Below, one piece after another: positions 49,691 through 60,856 of a stretch of DNA of 64,000 nucleotides (positions within the stretch are counted from its first letter, which is position 1; the number at the start of each line of letters is the position of its first letter). The position numbers and the translations under genes are program-made. Below the pieces are notes generated by a model, which ran no database searches, was not told the origin of the DNA, and saw only the letters and a program-made list of their open reading frames with translations. The stretch comes from Cyprinodon diabolis (lineage: Eukaryota; Chordata; Actinopteri; Cyprinodontiformes; Cyprinodontidae): positions 2,326,749 through 2,390,748 of the forward strand of contig CM060066.1 of NCBI GenBank assembly GCA_030533445.1, read 5' to 3'.

Positions 49691-50611
49691 AATATTACTT
49701 ATAATGTTTAGTATTAACTATGTATTTATAAGACATTATATCTTTTTATAATGACAGCTTTCACAATCAGCAAAAATCCCATTTTTGTGTGTCCAACATC
49801 TGAAAGAAGGACTTCACGGTTCATGCGTCCCACTACTGGTCGTTGGTGGTACTGCAGGTGCTTCTTTGCCCCTCTAAAGTCTGTCTCTATGACTTCAACC
49901 ACTGTATTTGGCTTGAATGAAAACGATTAGCTTAAAGAGCTGCGGGGTACTTTGATAGAGGGGGCAAAGGTCCGTCTCTCAGTTACCAACTTCTCAGGGA
50001 GCTGAAAGGCGAGAAAACAAAGCGGCGCAGTAACTACATCTACTTAGGACACGCAGAGCACATTTCAGCGGAGCTTTAACAAGGCTGCTTCCCCTTCTGC
50101 TGCTTGTACCGCAGCCACAAAGGGAACATTTGTCCTCGCAGTAGGGGACTGCCTGGCCCTAAGCAGGGATCTTGGGGCGTTCTCAGCGGGGCCTGGAGCT
50201 GCGTCTCAGGGGTACACTAATGGGGAACGAAAGGCTATCAAAGGGGGGTATCATGATGGCATGAAGGGGGGGGCGGTGATGAGAAAACAAAGCTGCCTTT
50301 CCACAGCCTCTACTTCCATCATTTACATGCTAATCAGCTCCAGCTTTTATGGACTCCTCTGTTCGGGTTGCTCTGCCTAGTAGAGTAACTTTCTCTTTTT
50401 ATAGGAGCTATTTTTCCATTTTCAGTTAAATCTTAATTATTAGACTATTTAGTTTGATTTTTTATTTAGAATAGGTTTTTGGTTAGTGATTCACTTAATT
50501 GGTTAATTAATTTTAGCTTGGGATGTGAGTGTTTCACAGTATAAATAGGTAGCTATTTAAGTAGCTCATTATGGACATGATGGATGTCATATGGGTTTTT
50601 TTACCGGTCCT
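49691..50611. other. No gene recognised
   Basis: This is unique-looking sequence with no ORF of note and no RNA gene seen. It lies between the LINE fragment and the 12 bp minisatellite. Confidence 0.5.
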
Positions 50612-51092
50612 AGTCTCAGCCCAAGTTTCAGTCCCAGTCTGTCTCAGTCCCAGTCTCAGTCTCAGCCCCAGTCCCAGTCTCAGCCCCAGTCTCAGTCCCA
50701 TTCTCAGTCCCAGTCTCAGTCCCAGTCTCAGTCCCAGTCTCAGTCCCAGTCTCAGCCCGTCTCAGCCCCAGTCTCAGCCCCAGTCTCAGTCCCAGTCTCA
50801 GTCCCAGTCTCAGCCCCAGTCTCAGTCCCAGTCTCAGCCCCAGTCTCAGCCCCAGTCTCAGCCCCAGTCTCAGCCCGAGTCTCAGTCCCAGTCTCAGCCC
50901 CAGTCTCAGTCCCAGTCTCAGTCCCAGTCTCAGCCCGAGTCTCAGTCCCAGTCTCAGCCCCAGTCTCAGTCCCAGTCTCAGTCCCAGTCTCAGCCCCAGT
51001 CTCAGTCCCAGTCTCAGTCCCAGTCTCAGTCCGAGTCTCAGCCCCAGTCTCAGTCCCAGTCTCAGTCCCAGTCTCAGTCCCAGTCCCAGTCT

Positions 51093-51127
<35 letters not shown>

Positions 51128-51606
51128 TCAGCCCCAGTCTCAGTCCCAGTCTCAGTCCCAGTCTCAGTCCCAGTCTCAGTCCCAGTCTCAGTCCGAGTCT
51201 CAGCCCCAGTCTCAGTCCCAGTCTCAGTCCCAGTCTCAGTCCCAGTCCCAGTCTCAGCTCCAGTCTCAGCCCCAGTCTCAGTCCCATTCTCAGTCCCAGT
51301 CTCAGTCCCAGTCTCAGTCCCAGTCTCAGCCCGTCTCAGCCCCAGTCTCAGCCCCAGTCTCAGTCCCAGTCTCAGTCCCAGTCTCAGCCCCAGTCTCAGC
51401 CCCAGTCTCAGCCCCAGTCTCAGCCCCAGTCTCAGTCCCAGTCTCAGCCCGAGTCTCAGTCCCAGTCTCAGCCCCAGTCTCAGTCCCAGTCTCAGTCCCA
51501 GTCTCAGTCCGAGTCTCAGCCCCAGTCTCAGTCCCAGTCTCAGTCCCAGTCTCAGTCCCAGTCCCAGTCTCAGTCCCAGTCTCAGCCCCAGTCTCAGTCC
51601 CAGAGC
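50612..51606 (+). repeat. ~1 kb minisatellite of a 12 bp CAGTCTCAGTCC unit
   Basis: About 80 copies of CAGTCTCAG(T/C)CC-type units are present, with interspersed CAGCCC, CCGAGT and CCATTCTC variants and occasional 6 bp register changes. Because 12 is a multiple of 3 and the unit has no stop, long ORFs of SQSQ, PVSV, SLSP and GLRL type appear in several frames. They are artefacts. Confidence 0.97.
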
Positions 51607-51687
51607 AGTAGCAGAATCCTGTGAAGCCTGTAACCTGAACAGAGGAATAAAACAATTTTTATCTTTTGGACTCCATCAGCCAGTTTC

Positions 51688-52213
51688 TAGTAGCTTCATC
51701 TGGTCTGTTCCTGTTTGGCTGTGACTCCATCCTGGAGAGAAATATCAGCTGTGCTGCTGCCATCAACACCTTTGTTTCTAGATGTTGGAGCTTGGCCTGT
51801 TTTCCAGTGTAGTCCTGTTTCTCTGACTGTGACTAACTGGATGTGCTCTCTTCATCCTCTGACATGGGAGCTGGCTCGGAGCTCGTCTGCCTGGCTGTGT
51901 TTCCTGGACGGGGCCGCCTGTGGAGCTGGTTGACAGTTGCCTTTTGTATCTATGCTTCTTTTTCTATGTCTGCTTCTGTCTCCTTGAACCCCAGTGGGCC
52001 TCAGCAGATGGCCGCTCACACTGAGCCTGGTTCTGCTGGAGGTTTCTTCCTGTTCAAAGGGAGTTTTTCCTCTCCACTGTCGCTACAAGCATGCTTAGTG
52101 TGAGGGATTGCTGAAGAGTCAATGAGTCAATGCAATCAGCTGGTTTTCCTTCAATCAATCTGACTGGATGACGTGTGTTGAGAATTGGCGCTATAGAAAT
52201 AAACTGAATAGAA
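51688..52213 (+). mobile_element. 5'-truncated LINE 3' UTR copy with an internal deletion, + strand
   Basis: It begins tagtagcttcatctggtctg in the 3' UTR, close after the 12 bp minisatellite, and ends ctatagaaataaactgaata. Compared with the 39185 copy, part of the segment between tggttttcctt and the terminal tail is missing (around 52150-52175). Confidence 0.85.
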
Positions 52214-53180
52214 TGAATATTTAGGAAGACCTAGCCGGCCATAGAGAGCTGCTGGAATGGCAGACGGTTGCCTTACTGTGGAGGTATGAGGCTGCAAACC
52301 TGGAGGCACCGAATCCATCTGGTGGATGGAACGTGACATTTAACAGGACATAAGTTTAAATCACATCAGCTTAAATCATAAACTGGAGATTACAAATTTG
52401 CCAAACAAAGCTCCAGATGCCATATGAGCAACGGTAGCGTCCAGTATACATACAGTATCTAATCTCTCAGGAGATTCTATTTTAATTTTTTCAGTTGGTT
52501 TAGCTTTTGTTTCACTATAAAAACTGTTAACTTTTAAAGTTTACAAAAATATGCATTGCAGAGATTCATAGTTTGATCATTGGCCTGGTGTTTCCCTGAA
52601 CATTGTGTGGTTATTTTTGGCAGCAGGGCGCTCACTGCTCTGTATAAACAACATCCTTTTTTGTATTTCTACGTCAAAATCTGCCGTCTTCTTAAACTAC
52701 ATGACAGAATCCCACACAGACCCACTCAGAGCGTTCGTTCGAACATGACCGTGTGTTTGACAGTTTTTCTACAGCCCAGAGCTGTAAGGCCGTGTGGATA
52801 AACCCACAGCCTGCGTGGGGTATTTATTTGTTCACGGCTCCAACATGGACGCCCCTCCTGCCACCCCACGACCCAAAGCAAAGACGGCTTCATGGACGGC
52901 TAATTTTTCCTTCCTGACCTCCCTTTGTGTGGCATTGACCCACTCCCCATCCCACCTTCAACCCCCCCAAGAATAGCTGCCAACTCTAACCCCCCCACCC
53001 CACACACACGCACACACACACACACGCACACACACACACTAACATGCTATTCTGTATTTAAATATAGCACTTACCTCACAAACAAGGCGAGATTTAGTGT
53101 ATACCTTATATGAAAATAGACTTGTTAGTTTTGTTTCATTTAAGCTAATTTTCATTATGGCCTGTTGGTATTTATTTTAT
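52214..53180. other. No gene recognised; (CA)n microsatellite
   Basis: A CACACA/GCACAC run occupies about 53000-53041. ORFs here are short and carry no known domain. Confidence 0.5.
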
Positions 53181-53184
53181 TTTT

Positions 53185-53345
53185 TTACTTTATTCTCACA
53201 ATAGAGAAATTAACTCTGCATTTAACCCATCTCCTTGGGGAGCAGTGGGCTGCCATTGTGCAGCATCCAGGGAGCAGTGTGGGGTGAAGGGTCTCGCTCA
53301 GGAACCCAGAGTGGAGGCTGTGGGGTTTGATCCGGGTACTAGGAA
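53185..53345. repeat. Common teleost interspersed repeat fragment
   Basis: Text such as ctctgcatttaacccatctc, gagcagtgggctgccattgt and ggggtttgatccggg matches, from memory, a repeat found very often in teleost genomes. I cannot assign a family or an exact boundary. Confidence 0.5.
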
Positions 53346-53635
53346 CCAGGGCTTGAAACCAAAGGCCGTTCCTCAAGTCTGTTCTTTTGAAGAACCCAGA
53401 ACCCAGAAAAGTCTGGACCCTGGGAGAACCGGAGCACGCAGCATAAATATGGATCAATTGGCGTAATGATGACATCACCACACGCTCTGCTCGTCTGGAG
53501 ATGCATTTCACATCCTGTTATTAATAGTCGATAGATAATAATAAATTATGACTTTTTTATCTAGTGGGGGAATAATAATGAACACAGTCAGAAGAGAAAA
53601 GATCAAATGAACATTTTGCCAAATAAAACAAAAAA

Positions 53636-54024
53636 CTGCAGACGGGCTAACGTTAGCCCTGGCCGCTGCAGACGGGCTATCGTTAGCCCTGGCTGCTGCA
53701 GACGGGCTAACGTTAGCCCTGGCCGCTGCAGACGGGCTATCGTTAGCCCTGGCAGCTGCACACGGGCTAACGTTAGCCCTGGCCACTGCAGACGGGCTAA
53801 CGTTAGCCCTGGCTGCTGCAGACGGGCTAACGTTAGCCCTGGCCGCTGCAGACGGGCTAACGTTAGCCCTGGCCGCTGCAGACGGGCTGACGTTAGCCCT
53901 GGCCGCTGCAGACGGGCTAACGTTAGCCCTGGCCGCTGCAGACGGGCTAACGTTAGCCCTGGCCGCTGCAGACGGGCTAACGTTAGCCCTGGCCGCTGCA
54001 GACGGGCTAACGTTAGCCCTGGCG
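53636..54024 (+). repeat. 13-copy minisatellite of a 30 bp unit with a perfect 16 bp palindrome
   Basis: The 30 bp unit ctgcagacgggctaacgtta + gccctggccg recurs exactly every 30 bp from 53636. Each canonical copy contains the self-complementary GGGCTAACGTTAGCCC. Copies 2 and 4 have ctatcg and copy 9 has ctgacg, which break the palindrome centre; copy 5 has cacggg. There are no spacers, so this is not a CRISPR array. Confidence 0.97.
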
Positions 54025-55016
54025 TTAGTTTGTTGCCCTGCTTGCAACTTTCTCAGAGCACAAGCCTACTGCTCACCAGGCCAACACTCCCAAACTAAGT
54101 GAAATGGATGTCCATAATGAACATGGCATCTAGACTTAGACTAATTATTTGGATAAAAACCATCAAAATAATTAGTTTAATCCAGACAATTAATTTTTTT
54201 GTGGTTGGACTCGGTGCTGCCCCAACTTGTTGTTCACCACATTCCAAAATAAATCATTTTTCCAGATGATGCAAAGTTAAATGTGACACTGTTACAATAA
54301 GTTATAAAACTAAGAAAATGAAGTCTAAGGAAGTTATCATCCAGAATTGTAGAAAATGTTCCTTTAATAGAGTAGAGCAGTAAAGCTTCTGGCCTTAACA
54401 TTTTTTCCTGCATTACTTTTACTTTTATACTTTAAGTCGTTTCAAAAATGTTACTTTTTACACTTTTACTGGAGTAAAAAGCTGAAGTTGATCCTCTAAC
54501 TTCTACAAAAGTGTTTTTAATAAGTAGGATTTATACAGGAGGAATAAACATGAATACTTTTGACTCCTCTGCATGTCACACCGTCACACATCCAATCAAG
54601 TAATGCGCTTTAATTGACTTTTATTGTGAAAGAAGCGGTTGTGTTTTTTTGGACATGTAGCAGAAATACAGAAAGTTAATGAGTTTAAAATGGTTTGAAG
54701 TTAATCTTCTTAACTCTAAAGAAAGAGAAATTGTTTGCTTTTCAGTTTAGGTTCTGCACAGATTTAGCTGTTATATTTTCACTCCTTTTCATTTCCTCTG
54801 CAAGTGTTTTTTTAAGTATATTTTATTTGTTATTTATTTAAAAAAATAGTTAAATGGTCATTTTAATGTTGTAGTTTTTTGCTTTTTTAAAAACTTAATC
54901 ATGTTGATATGTGAGGTTGCCATTAGCAACCATGGGTTATATAGAAATGTTTGTCTCTTTCAGCTCTTTCATTTTATGACCTATTAACTCGACTTCTTCT
55001 TGTTTTATTTCTGCAG
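54025..55016 (+). other. Netrin-1 intron sequence upstream of the penultimate exon
   Basis: AT-rich sequence without ORFs ends in a pyrimidine-rich acceptor (cttcttcttgttttatttct followed by gcag, ending at 55016). I saw no other exon in it. Confidence 0.7.
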
Positions 55017-55091
55017 ACTGTGACTCTTACTGCAAAGCATCAAAAGGCAAACTGAAAATCAACATGAAGAAATACTGCAAGAAGGATTACG
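55017..55091 (+). CDS. ntn1: netrin-1, penultimate coding exon (start of the NTR/C345C domain)
   Basis: The 75 bp exon lies between a tttctgcag acceptor and a gtgagt donor, with phase-1 introns on both sides. It encodes (D)[18 protein letters not shown] followed by YCKKDY, which is the start of the C-terminal netrin (NTR/C345C) domain. It matches vertebrate netrin-1 nearly residue for residue. Netrin-1 is a secreted laminin-related guidance protein that binds DCC, neogenin and UNC5 receptors; the basic C345C domain binds heparin and matrix. The cysteines here pair within that domain. The laminin-N and EGF-like exons should lie further left but were not found in the window. Teleosts can have ntn1a and ntn1b; I cannot tell which this is. 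Confidence 0.95.
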
Positions 55092-55834
55092 GTGAGTCAG
55101 AATAAAATCAATGTTCTGGTTCTTAGCAATGCAAACCAAACATCTTATGGAGGAAATCAATAGTAACATTAATATTTAATGTTGGACATTATTTAACTTT
55201 GGGTACAGAAAAATAAATCCGATATCAGAGGCCTGTTTTATTCAAAGAAGATTTCACAGTTTTTTCTTAGTTTAGCTCTGAATGAAGCAAATAAGGGATT
55301 AAACAAATCTTCAAGCAATGGAGGGATGAGCGAACAGAAGGAAAGAAAGGGAGCTGGAGGGAAGGAGCGGGAAACAGAGTGTGCATTTGTGTGTGGGCGG
55401 GGCTAACTCTGCCCACAGAGCCAGAGGGGGGGGGATCCTCATTAAGGATGGACCCACTTCCCCCACAGCCGCAGCGTCCCGTGCTGCATTCCTGCGACCA
55501 TCAGTCTGCCGCGCCATTCAAGGTGTGGATAAGACGTATGACCTCTCCCCTCTCCCCCGCCACCCGTGTCCCCTCCCCTGATTGAAGTCAGGCTGCAGAG
55601 CTGCTGAACCAAACCGGGGGTGTCTCTGAGCATACTTCAGGAGCTTGACGGATAGGTCCGGGCTTTGTTCTGAGGAGATTTGGAGGAGTTAGGGGTCAGC
55701 TTATAGACACCTCCTCTTCAACCCGGGTCCACCTCACTGGTGGTGTCGTGAGAAAAACTGTGTCTCTGTGACATATGGGGGGGGGGGGTCATTGGAGGGA
55801 AATTTATCAAATTTTGGTCCAAATTCATACAAAA

Positions 55835-56125
55835 CACTGGAAAAACGACCTACAAATAAGTAAAAATCTCCTAAATTAAGTGTATTTACCCTTAATTAGA
55901 GTAGGTAAAAGATATAGTTTGCCAAAGGGATGAGTATTTTTACTCTATAAAAAAGATAATTAGATACGATGCACTTGAAATAAGACAAAGCTATTGTGTT
56001 TTCTTATTTTAAGTGTAAATTGTCTGGATCCATTGGCAAAATGTCTCTTTGACCTCATGAATCCAAGAACAAAAGCACTTATTTCAAGAAAGAATTACTT
56101 AACTAGATTTAGATGTTTTCCAGTG
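55835..56125. mobile_element. Short TIR element (MITE), copy A
   Basis: The ends are cactggaaaaacg and ...gttttccagtg. The internal text (gagtatttttactct, agataattaga, gcacttgaaataagac, ccattggcaaaatg) is shared with copies B to E. The expected flanking TA is not conserved on the left. Confidence 0.8.
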
Positions 56126-56141
56126 TACTCAGCCACTTCTA

Positions 56142-56433
56142 CACTGGAAAAACGATATAGAAATAAGTAAAAATTTCTTAAATTATGTGTATTTACTCTT
56201 AATTTGAGTAGGTAAATGAGGTTATTTGCCAATGGAATGAGTATTTTTACTCTTTAAATAAGATAATTAGATAATATGCACTTGAAATAAGACAATGCAA
56301 TAGTTTTTTTCTTATTTTAAATCTACATTGTCTTGATCCATTGACAAAATTCTCTTTTAGCTTCTTAATTCAAGAAAAAATGCTCTTATTTTAAGAAATA
56401 ATGACTTATCTAGATTTAGATTTTTTTCCAGTG
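56142..56433. mobile_element. Short TIR element (MITE), copy B
   Basis: The ends are cactggaaaaacg and ttttttccagtg, flanked by TA on both sides (56140-56141 and 56434-56435). A TA duplication fits a Tc1/mariner-type MITE. It lies only ~16 bp from copy A. Confidence 0.82.
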
Positions 56434-56450
56434 TAGGAGAAGGACTGGTA

Positions 56451-56729
56451 CACTGGAAAAAACATCTAGAAACATGTAAAAAAATGTCTTAAATTAAGTG
56501 TATTTACTAGGCAAATGAGATGCAATTGGAGTATTTTTCCACTAACAATAAGATAATTAAATAATATGCACTTGAAATAAAACAATGTAGCTGTGGTGTC
56601 TTATTTTAAATTTAAATTGTCTTGTTCCATTGGCAAAATGTCTCTTTTCCCTCTTCAATTCAAGAACAAATTTCGTCAAATTTATTTGAAGAAAAAAATG
56701 ACTTTTCTAGATTTGAATTTTGTCCAGTG
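56451..56729. mobile_element. Short TIR element (MITE), copy C
   Basis: The ends are cactggaaaaaac and ttttgtccagtg, flanked by TA on both sides (56449-56450 and 56730-56731). It is slightly shorter than A and B because of internal loss near 56505-56530. Confidence 0.82.
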
Positions 56730-57251
56730 TAATCTGCTGAGACACAGAACCTTAATTTAATGTAACCGTTACTTAACCAGGATAATCCCACTGAGATTAA
56801 GAAGCTCTTGTTTAAGGGAGCCCTGGTGAGGCTGAAGAAAGGAATTAGCATGTGTTGCACATCAACTGCAGCACATCTACTGAGACTGATGGCTGCAGGC
56901 TGCTGCAGGCTAAATGGGAGAAATCTAATGCGAAGTAAAGATGTGTTCATCTGCAGCCGTAGTTTCACTTTGACACGCAACAAATCAAAGATGGCTCTGC
57001 AAACTACTGAAGCATTAGAAGTTTTTTTTAAAGTGAATTGTTAAAACCTCCGGCTTTTTTTTAAAGCAGCTTTGCACAAACATTCGCCACCATTTAAGTT
57101 TTAACATTTTGGAGAAAAAAAAGAAAGAGTTCTGCTTTATTTTGAAGCTAAGCTTAAAGATATTAAAGTTTTTAAAGTGTTTTAACACATACGTGTTGTG
57201 TGCATTCACATTCATCCACCGAGAGTCAACCCTTTAACAGGGATTATAGCA

Positions 57252-57437
57252 CACTGCAAAAAATGTCAATCGAGATAAGTAATTTTTACTTAAAATAAGC
57301 ACATTTTCTCATTGAGGAGGTATATGAGACACTTTACCAATGGAAGAAGACAATTTACATTTAAAATAAGAAAGATTTAAGGGTAAAAACACTCATTTTA
57401 AGATTTTTTTACTGATTTCTAGCTTGTTTTTGCAGTG
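57252..57437. mobile_element. Short TIR element, copy D (shortened)
   Basis: The ends are cactgcaaaaaatg and gtttttgcagtg. The interior (ccaatggaagaagacaattt, acatttaaaataag) matches the MITE family of copies A to C, with a variant terminus (cactgc instead of cactgg) and an internal deletion. Confidence 0.75.
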
Positions 57438-57866
57438 CATCCTCCTGGCTTTTTATTTCTACAAACACTTATTTCTCTCCGTATTAGATTGGATGTGCAG
57501 CCTTGTATATATTCCCTATTACATTTCAATTACAGACTTTGACTAGACCGTTTCAACATATTAGGTGTTTTCTTTCTAAACTAAGTGAATAATTGAAGCT
57601 TTTGCTGCAGGTTTAGCAAACTTTAAACAGGTCGTCTTCTTCTATAGAGCGATTTCCATCTTCCCATCAAATATTAACAGGCTGCGTGTAGAATTGTGTA
57701 TTTTACATTTCATGCTTTTTTATCAAAGTAGAAGGGATAATTATTAAAGCATCACTTTTTTAGACTTTTATAAAAAAAAAACAATTTTGTCCTCATTATT
57801 ATGCACTTTATGTTATCAGTAAAATAATATTTAATTTAAATGCATTGAAGTCTGAGGCTGTATCAA

Positions 57867-58840
57867 TTCAATTCTATTCAGTGTATTTCTATAGCTCCAA
57901 TTCACATCATGTCATCTCAGGTCACTTTCCAGTTCACCAGATCATCCAGTCAGATTGATTCAACGTTTTCTATCTAAGGAAAACCAGCTGATTGCATTGA
58001 CTCATTGACTCTTCAGCAATCCCTCACACTAAGCATGCTTGTAGCGACAGTGGAGAGGAAAAACTCCCTTTGAACAGGAAGAAACCTCCAGCAGAACCAG
58101 GCTCAGTGTGAGCGGCCATCTGCTGAGGCCCACTGGGGTTCAAGGAGACAGAAGCAGACATAGAAAAAGAAGCATAGATGCAAAAGGCAACTGTCAACCA
58201 GCTCCACAGGCGGCCCCGTCCAGGAAACACACAGCCAGGCAGACGAGCTCCGAGCCAGCTCCCATGTCAGAGGATGAAGAGAGCACATCCAGTTAGTCAC
58301 AGTCAGAGAAACAGGACTACACTGGAAAACAGGCCAAGCTCCAACATCTAGAAACAAAGGTGTTGATGGCAGCAGCACAGCTGATATTTCTCTCCAGGAT
58401 GGAGTCACAGCCAAACAGGAACAGACCAGATGAAGCTACTATGAGAAAAAGCAGAAAGAGCAGAACGTTAGAGATTGAACTAACAGATTCTGCAGAGTGG
58501 GAGAATAGAGATAGAATGAAGCAGAATGATGAAAAAGGGGTCCCTATGTCCTCCAGCAGTCTAAGCCTATAGCAGCAGAACTATAGAGATAGATCAGGAT
58601 AACCTGAGCCACTCTAACTAGAAGCTTTATCAAAAAGGAAAGTTTTAAGCCTAGCCTTAAAAGTAGACAGGGTGTCTGCCTCACGGACTAAAACTGGTAG
58701 TTGGTTCCACAGGAGAGGAGCCTGATAACTAAAAGATCTGCCTCCCATTCTACTTTTAGAAGTTCTAGGAACCACTAGTAAACCTGCAGATTGAGAGCGA
58801 AGTGCTCTGTTAGGAACATAAGGAACAATCAGATCTCTGA
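57867..58840 (-). mobile_element. 5'-truncated LINE copy, - strand
   Basis: On the minus strand it starts at tcagagatctgattgttcct (ORF2 C-terminus), passes the ORF end, and finishes with the tail near 57867. It breaks off abruptly at 58840, where the longer copy (48536-49690) continues. It is closely similar to the other copies, so it is fairly young. Confidence 0.87.
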
Positions 58841-59963
58841 AACATCAGGTAAAATAGACTGAACGCTGAATTTCTTTTAAATGTTGCAAAGACATTGAAT
58901 TCCATTACCTGAAGGTTAAAGCAGCGACTCATCGCAAGATTGTTCATCTTTAAAGCTTCCTCATAATTATAGGAGAATCTTAATGGGACTTAATAGAGAT
59001 CTGGTCAATATAATACATATTGATACATGTTGGGATGAGATCCATGAGCTCCTTCCTGCTCTCTGAGGGCTGCATCAGTTCATTCTTCACATAATATCCC
59101 TGAGTGTCTCTAATAGCCATCCCCTGCCTCCTAATGCCATTACTCATCTAACTGCTGTGTCAGGAAGAATGGACAACGTGCATGTAGAGCCGTGTGGATC
59201 GCTGGGCTGTACACCTGCCTTTATTACTCTCATTTTAAACAAAGAATTAAAGCAAGAGGGTCCATTAATGGTAACAGGAAACTGTTTGCTTTGGCGTAGT
59301 TCATTGTTTTTATTGCTTCCAGGTCTCACTTTATTCAGAACAACTGTGATTTTACTTGTTTCAAAGAAATAACTAATAGTTTTTTCTGAAAGTCATAGTG
59401 AGCAGGTTAAATTAAAAGGTATTTGTCCTTATTTTAATTGAACAGAAATGCATCCCTCTCTAATGCAAAGGGATGGTTTCTATATAAATATCTCAACTGC
59501 AACAGATTAAACCCAAAAAATAACATTTATTTTAACATTTCACTTTCCAGACGATTCGTTCTCCTCAGGATGCTGGATGCTTGAAACTTGACAAGTTTTG
59601 CTAATAATTATGGAACCGGCTGGGACCCCATAGAGCATTGAAATCAGATTCTAGGATAATCTTTTGATCCGTAAATATGAAAGAAAAGAAAAACACGGTA
59701 GAACTTGTAACATTTCTGTAAAGGTAACAGTTTAAAATCAATGTAAATGGATTATGACCAATAAGGTTAATAGACTAGTCTTCTCAGAAGATAGACACGA
59801 GTCATGAAGGAGCAGACAGAGACGAGGAGCGTGCAGTTATGAGTGCCTCGTATTTACAGTGACAACATCCAAATAGCCATATAACAAATGTGCAAAAAAA
59901 TTAAATAAAATGAAAACAAAATAACAAAAATTATCAATTCCACAGTTCAACAGATTTGATTTA
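58841..59963. other. Intron sequence without recognised elements
   Basis: No exon, RNA gene or repeat that I can support is visible here. ORFs around 59144-59372 are short and without a domain. Confidence 0.5.
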
Positions 59964-60277
59964 CGGTTGCCTTTTGAATCTATGCTTCTTTTTCTATGTC
60001 TGCTTCTGTCTCCTTGAACCCCAGTGGGCCTCAGCAGATGGCCGCTCACACTGAGCCTGGTTCTGCTGGAGGTTTCTTCCTGTTCAAAGGGAGTTTTTCC
60101 TCTCCACTGTCGCTACAAGCATGCTTAGTGTGAGGGATTGCTGAAGAGTCAATGAGTCGATGCAATCAGCTGGTTTTCCTTAGATAGAAAACTTTGAATC
60201 AATCTGACTGGATGATCTGGTGAACTGGAAAGTGACCTGAGATGACATGATGTGAATTGGAGCTATAGAAATAAAAT
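59964..60277 (+). mobile_element. Short LINE 3' end copy, + strand
   Basis: Only the last ~310 bp of the LINE are present, from ggttgccttttgaatctatg to ggagctatagaaataaa. Confidence 0.87.
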
Positions 60278-60435
60278 CTAAGATGGCTGTCAAAAACAGC
60301 ACTGTTTCAAAGAAGGTTCTTCTCCACATCCAAATTTGTAAAGGTTTAGGAAGAATCAAATAAAGAAAAAAAAAGGCATCTATTCCAGTGCTTTTATTCT
60401 GAAATATTCCTTGTTAAATTTACTAATCAGATTAG

Positions 60436-60856
60436 TACAACGGAGTATTAGGGCCAGGCTAGAGATTTTGTTTTACCTTCTATTTCGAGAATAAAGTTAT
60501 AACATTATAAGAATAAAGTCATAATATTAAGAGAATAAAGTCCCAAAATTACGATAATAAAGTAATATTTTATAACAACTCTTCCAAGAAGCCCTTTCTT
60601 CCCTAAAATGAGGAATGTGGAGCATCATGTGAAGTTCTACTTTAGCATCGGTTTGACAAATCAGGAAATCTTTTAGCAGCAGCATCAAACTGGGCAGGAT
60701 GTCAAAGTGGACTCTGGTTGCTGATTGGTGGAGCTGGTCGATGTCATCTGCTGGGCGGAGCTCCAAGCTTTCTTTCTGAAACAGGTTGTTGAATGATGAC
60801 TTTATTCTCGTAATAGAAGAAAGCAAATCTCTAGCCTGGCCCTGATACTCCGTCGT
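60436..60856. mobile_element. 421 bp MITE with ~30 bp terminal inverted repeats
   Basis: The left end tacaacggagtattagggcc (continuing aggctagagatttt) and the right end ...aaatctctagcctggccctg + atactccgtcgta are near-perfect inverted repeats. GATTAG flanks both sides (60430-60435 and 60857-60862) and is the likely target duplication. It carries aataaagt repeats at 60490-60560 and a 99-codon minus-strand ORF that I do not recognise. Superfamily uncertain. Its right end is only 79 bp from the netrin-1 splice acceptor. Confidence 0.82.

Noticed and set aside
50571..51724. Long SQSQ/PVSV/SLSP/GLRL ORFs (up to 377 codons)
   Set aside because: They are artefacts of a stop-free 12 bp minisatellite, open in several frames at once.
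53636..54024. CRISPR-like array
   Set aside because: The repeats are directly contiguous with no unique spacers, in a vertebrate genome.
53508..54098. ORFs of RANVSPSAAA and RRANVSPGRC repeats
   Set aside because: They are translations of the 30 bp minisatellite, open on both strands because 30 is a multiple of 3.
34330..55016. Upstream netrin-1 exons (EGF-like or laminin-N)
   Set aside because: I looked for cysteine-rich EGF text and the short linker exon before 55017 and found none with splice sites. I therefore did not annotate any.
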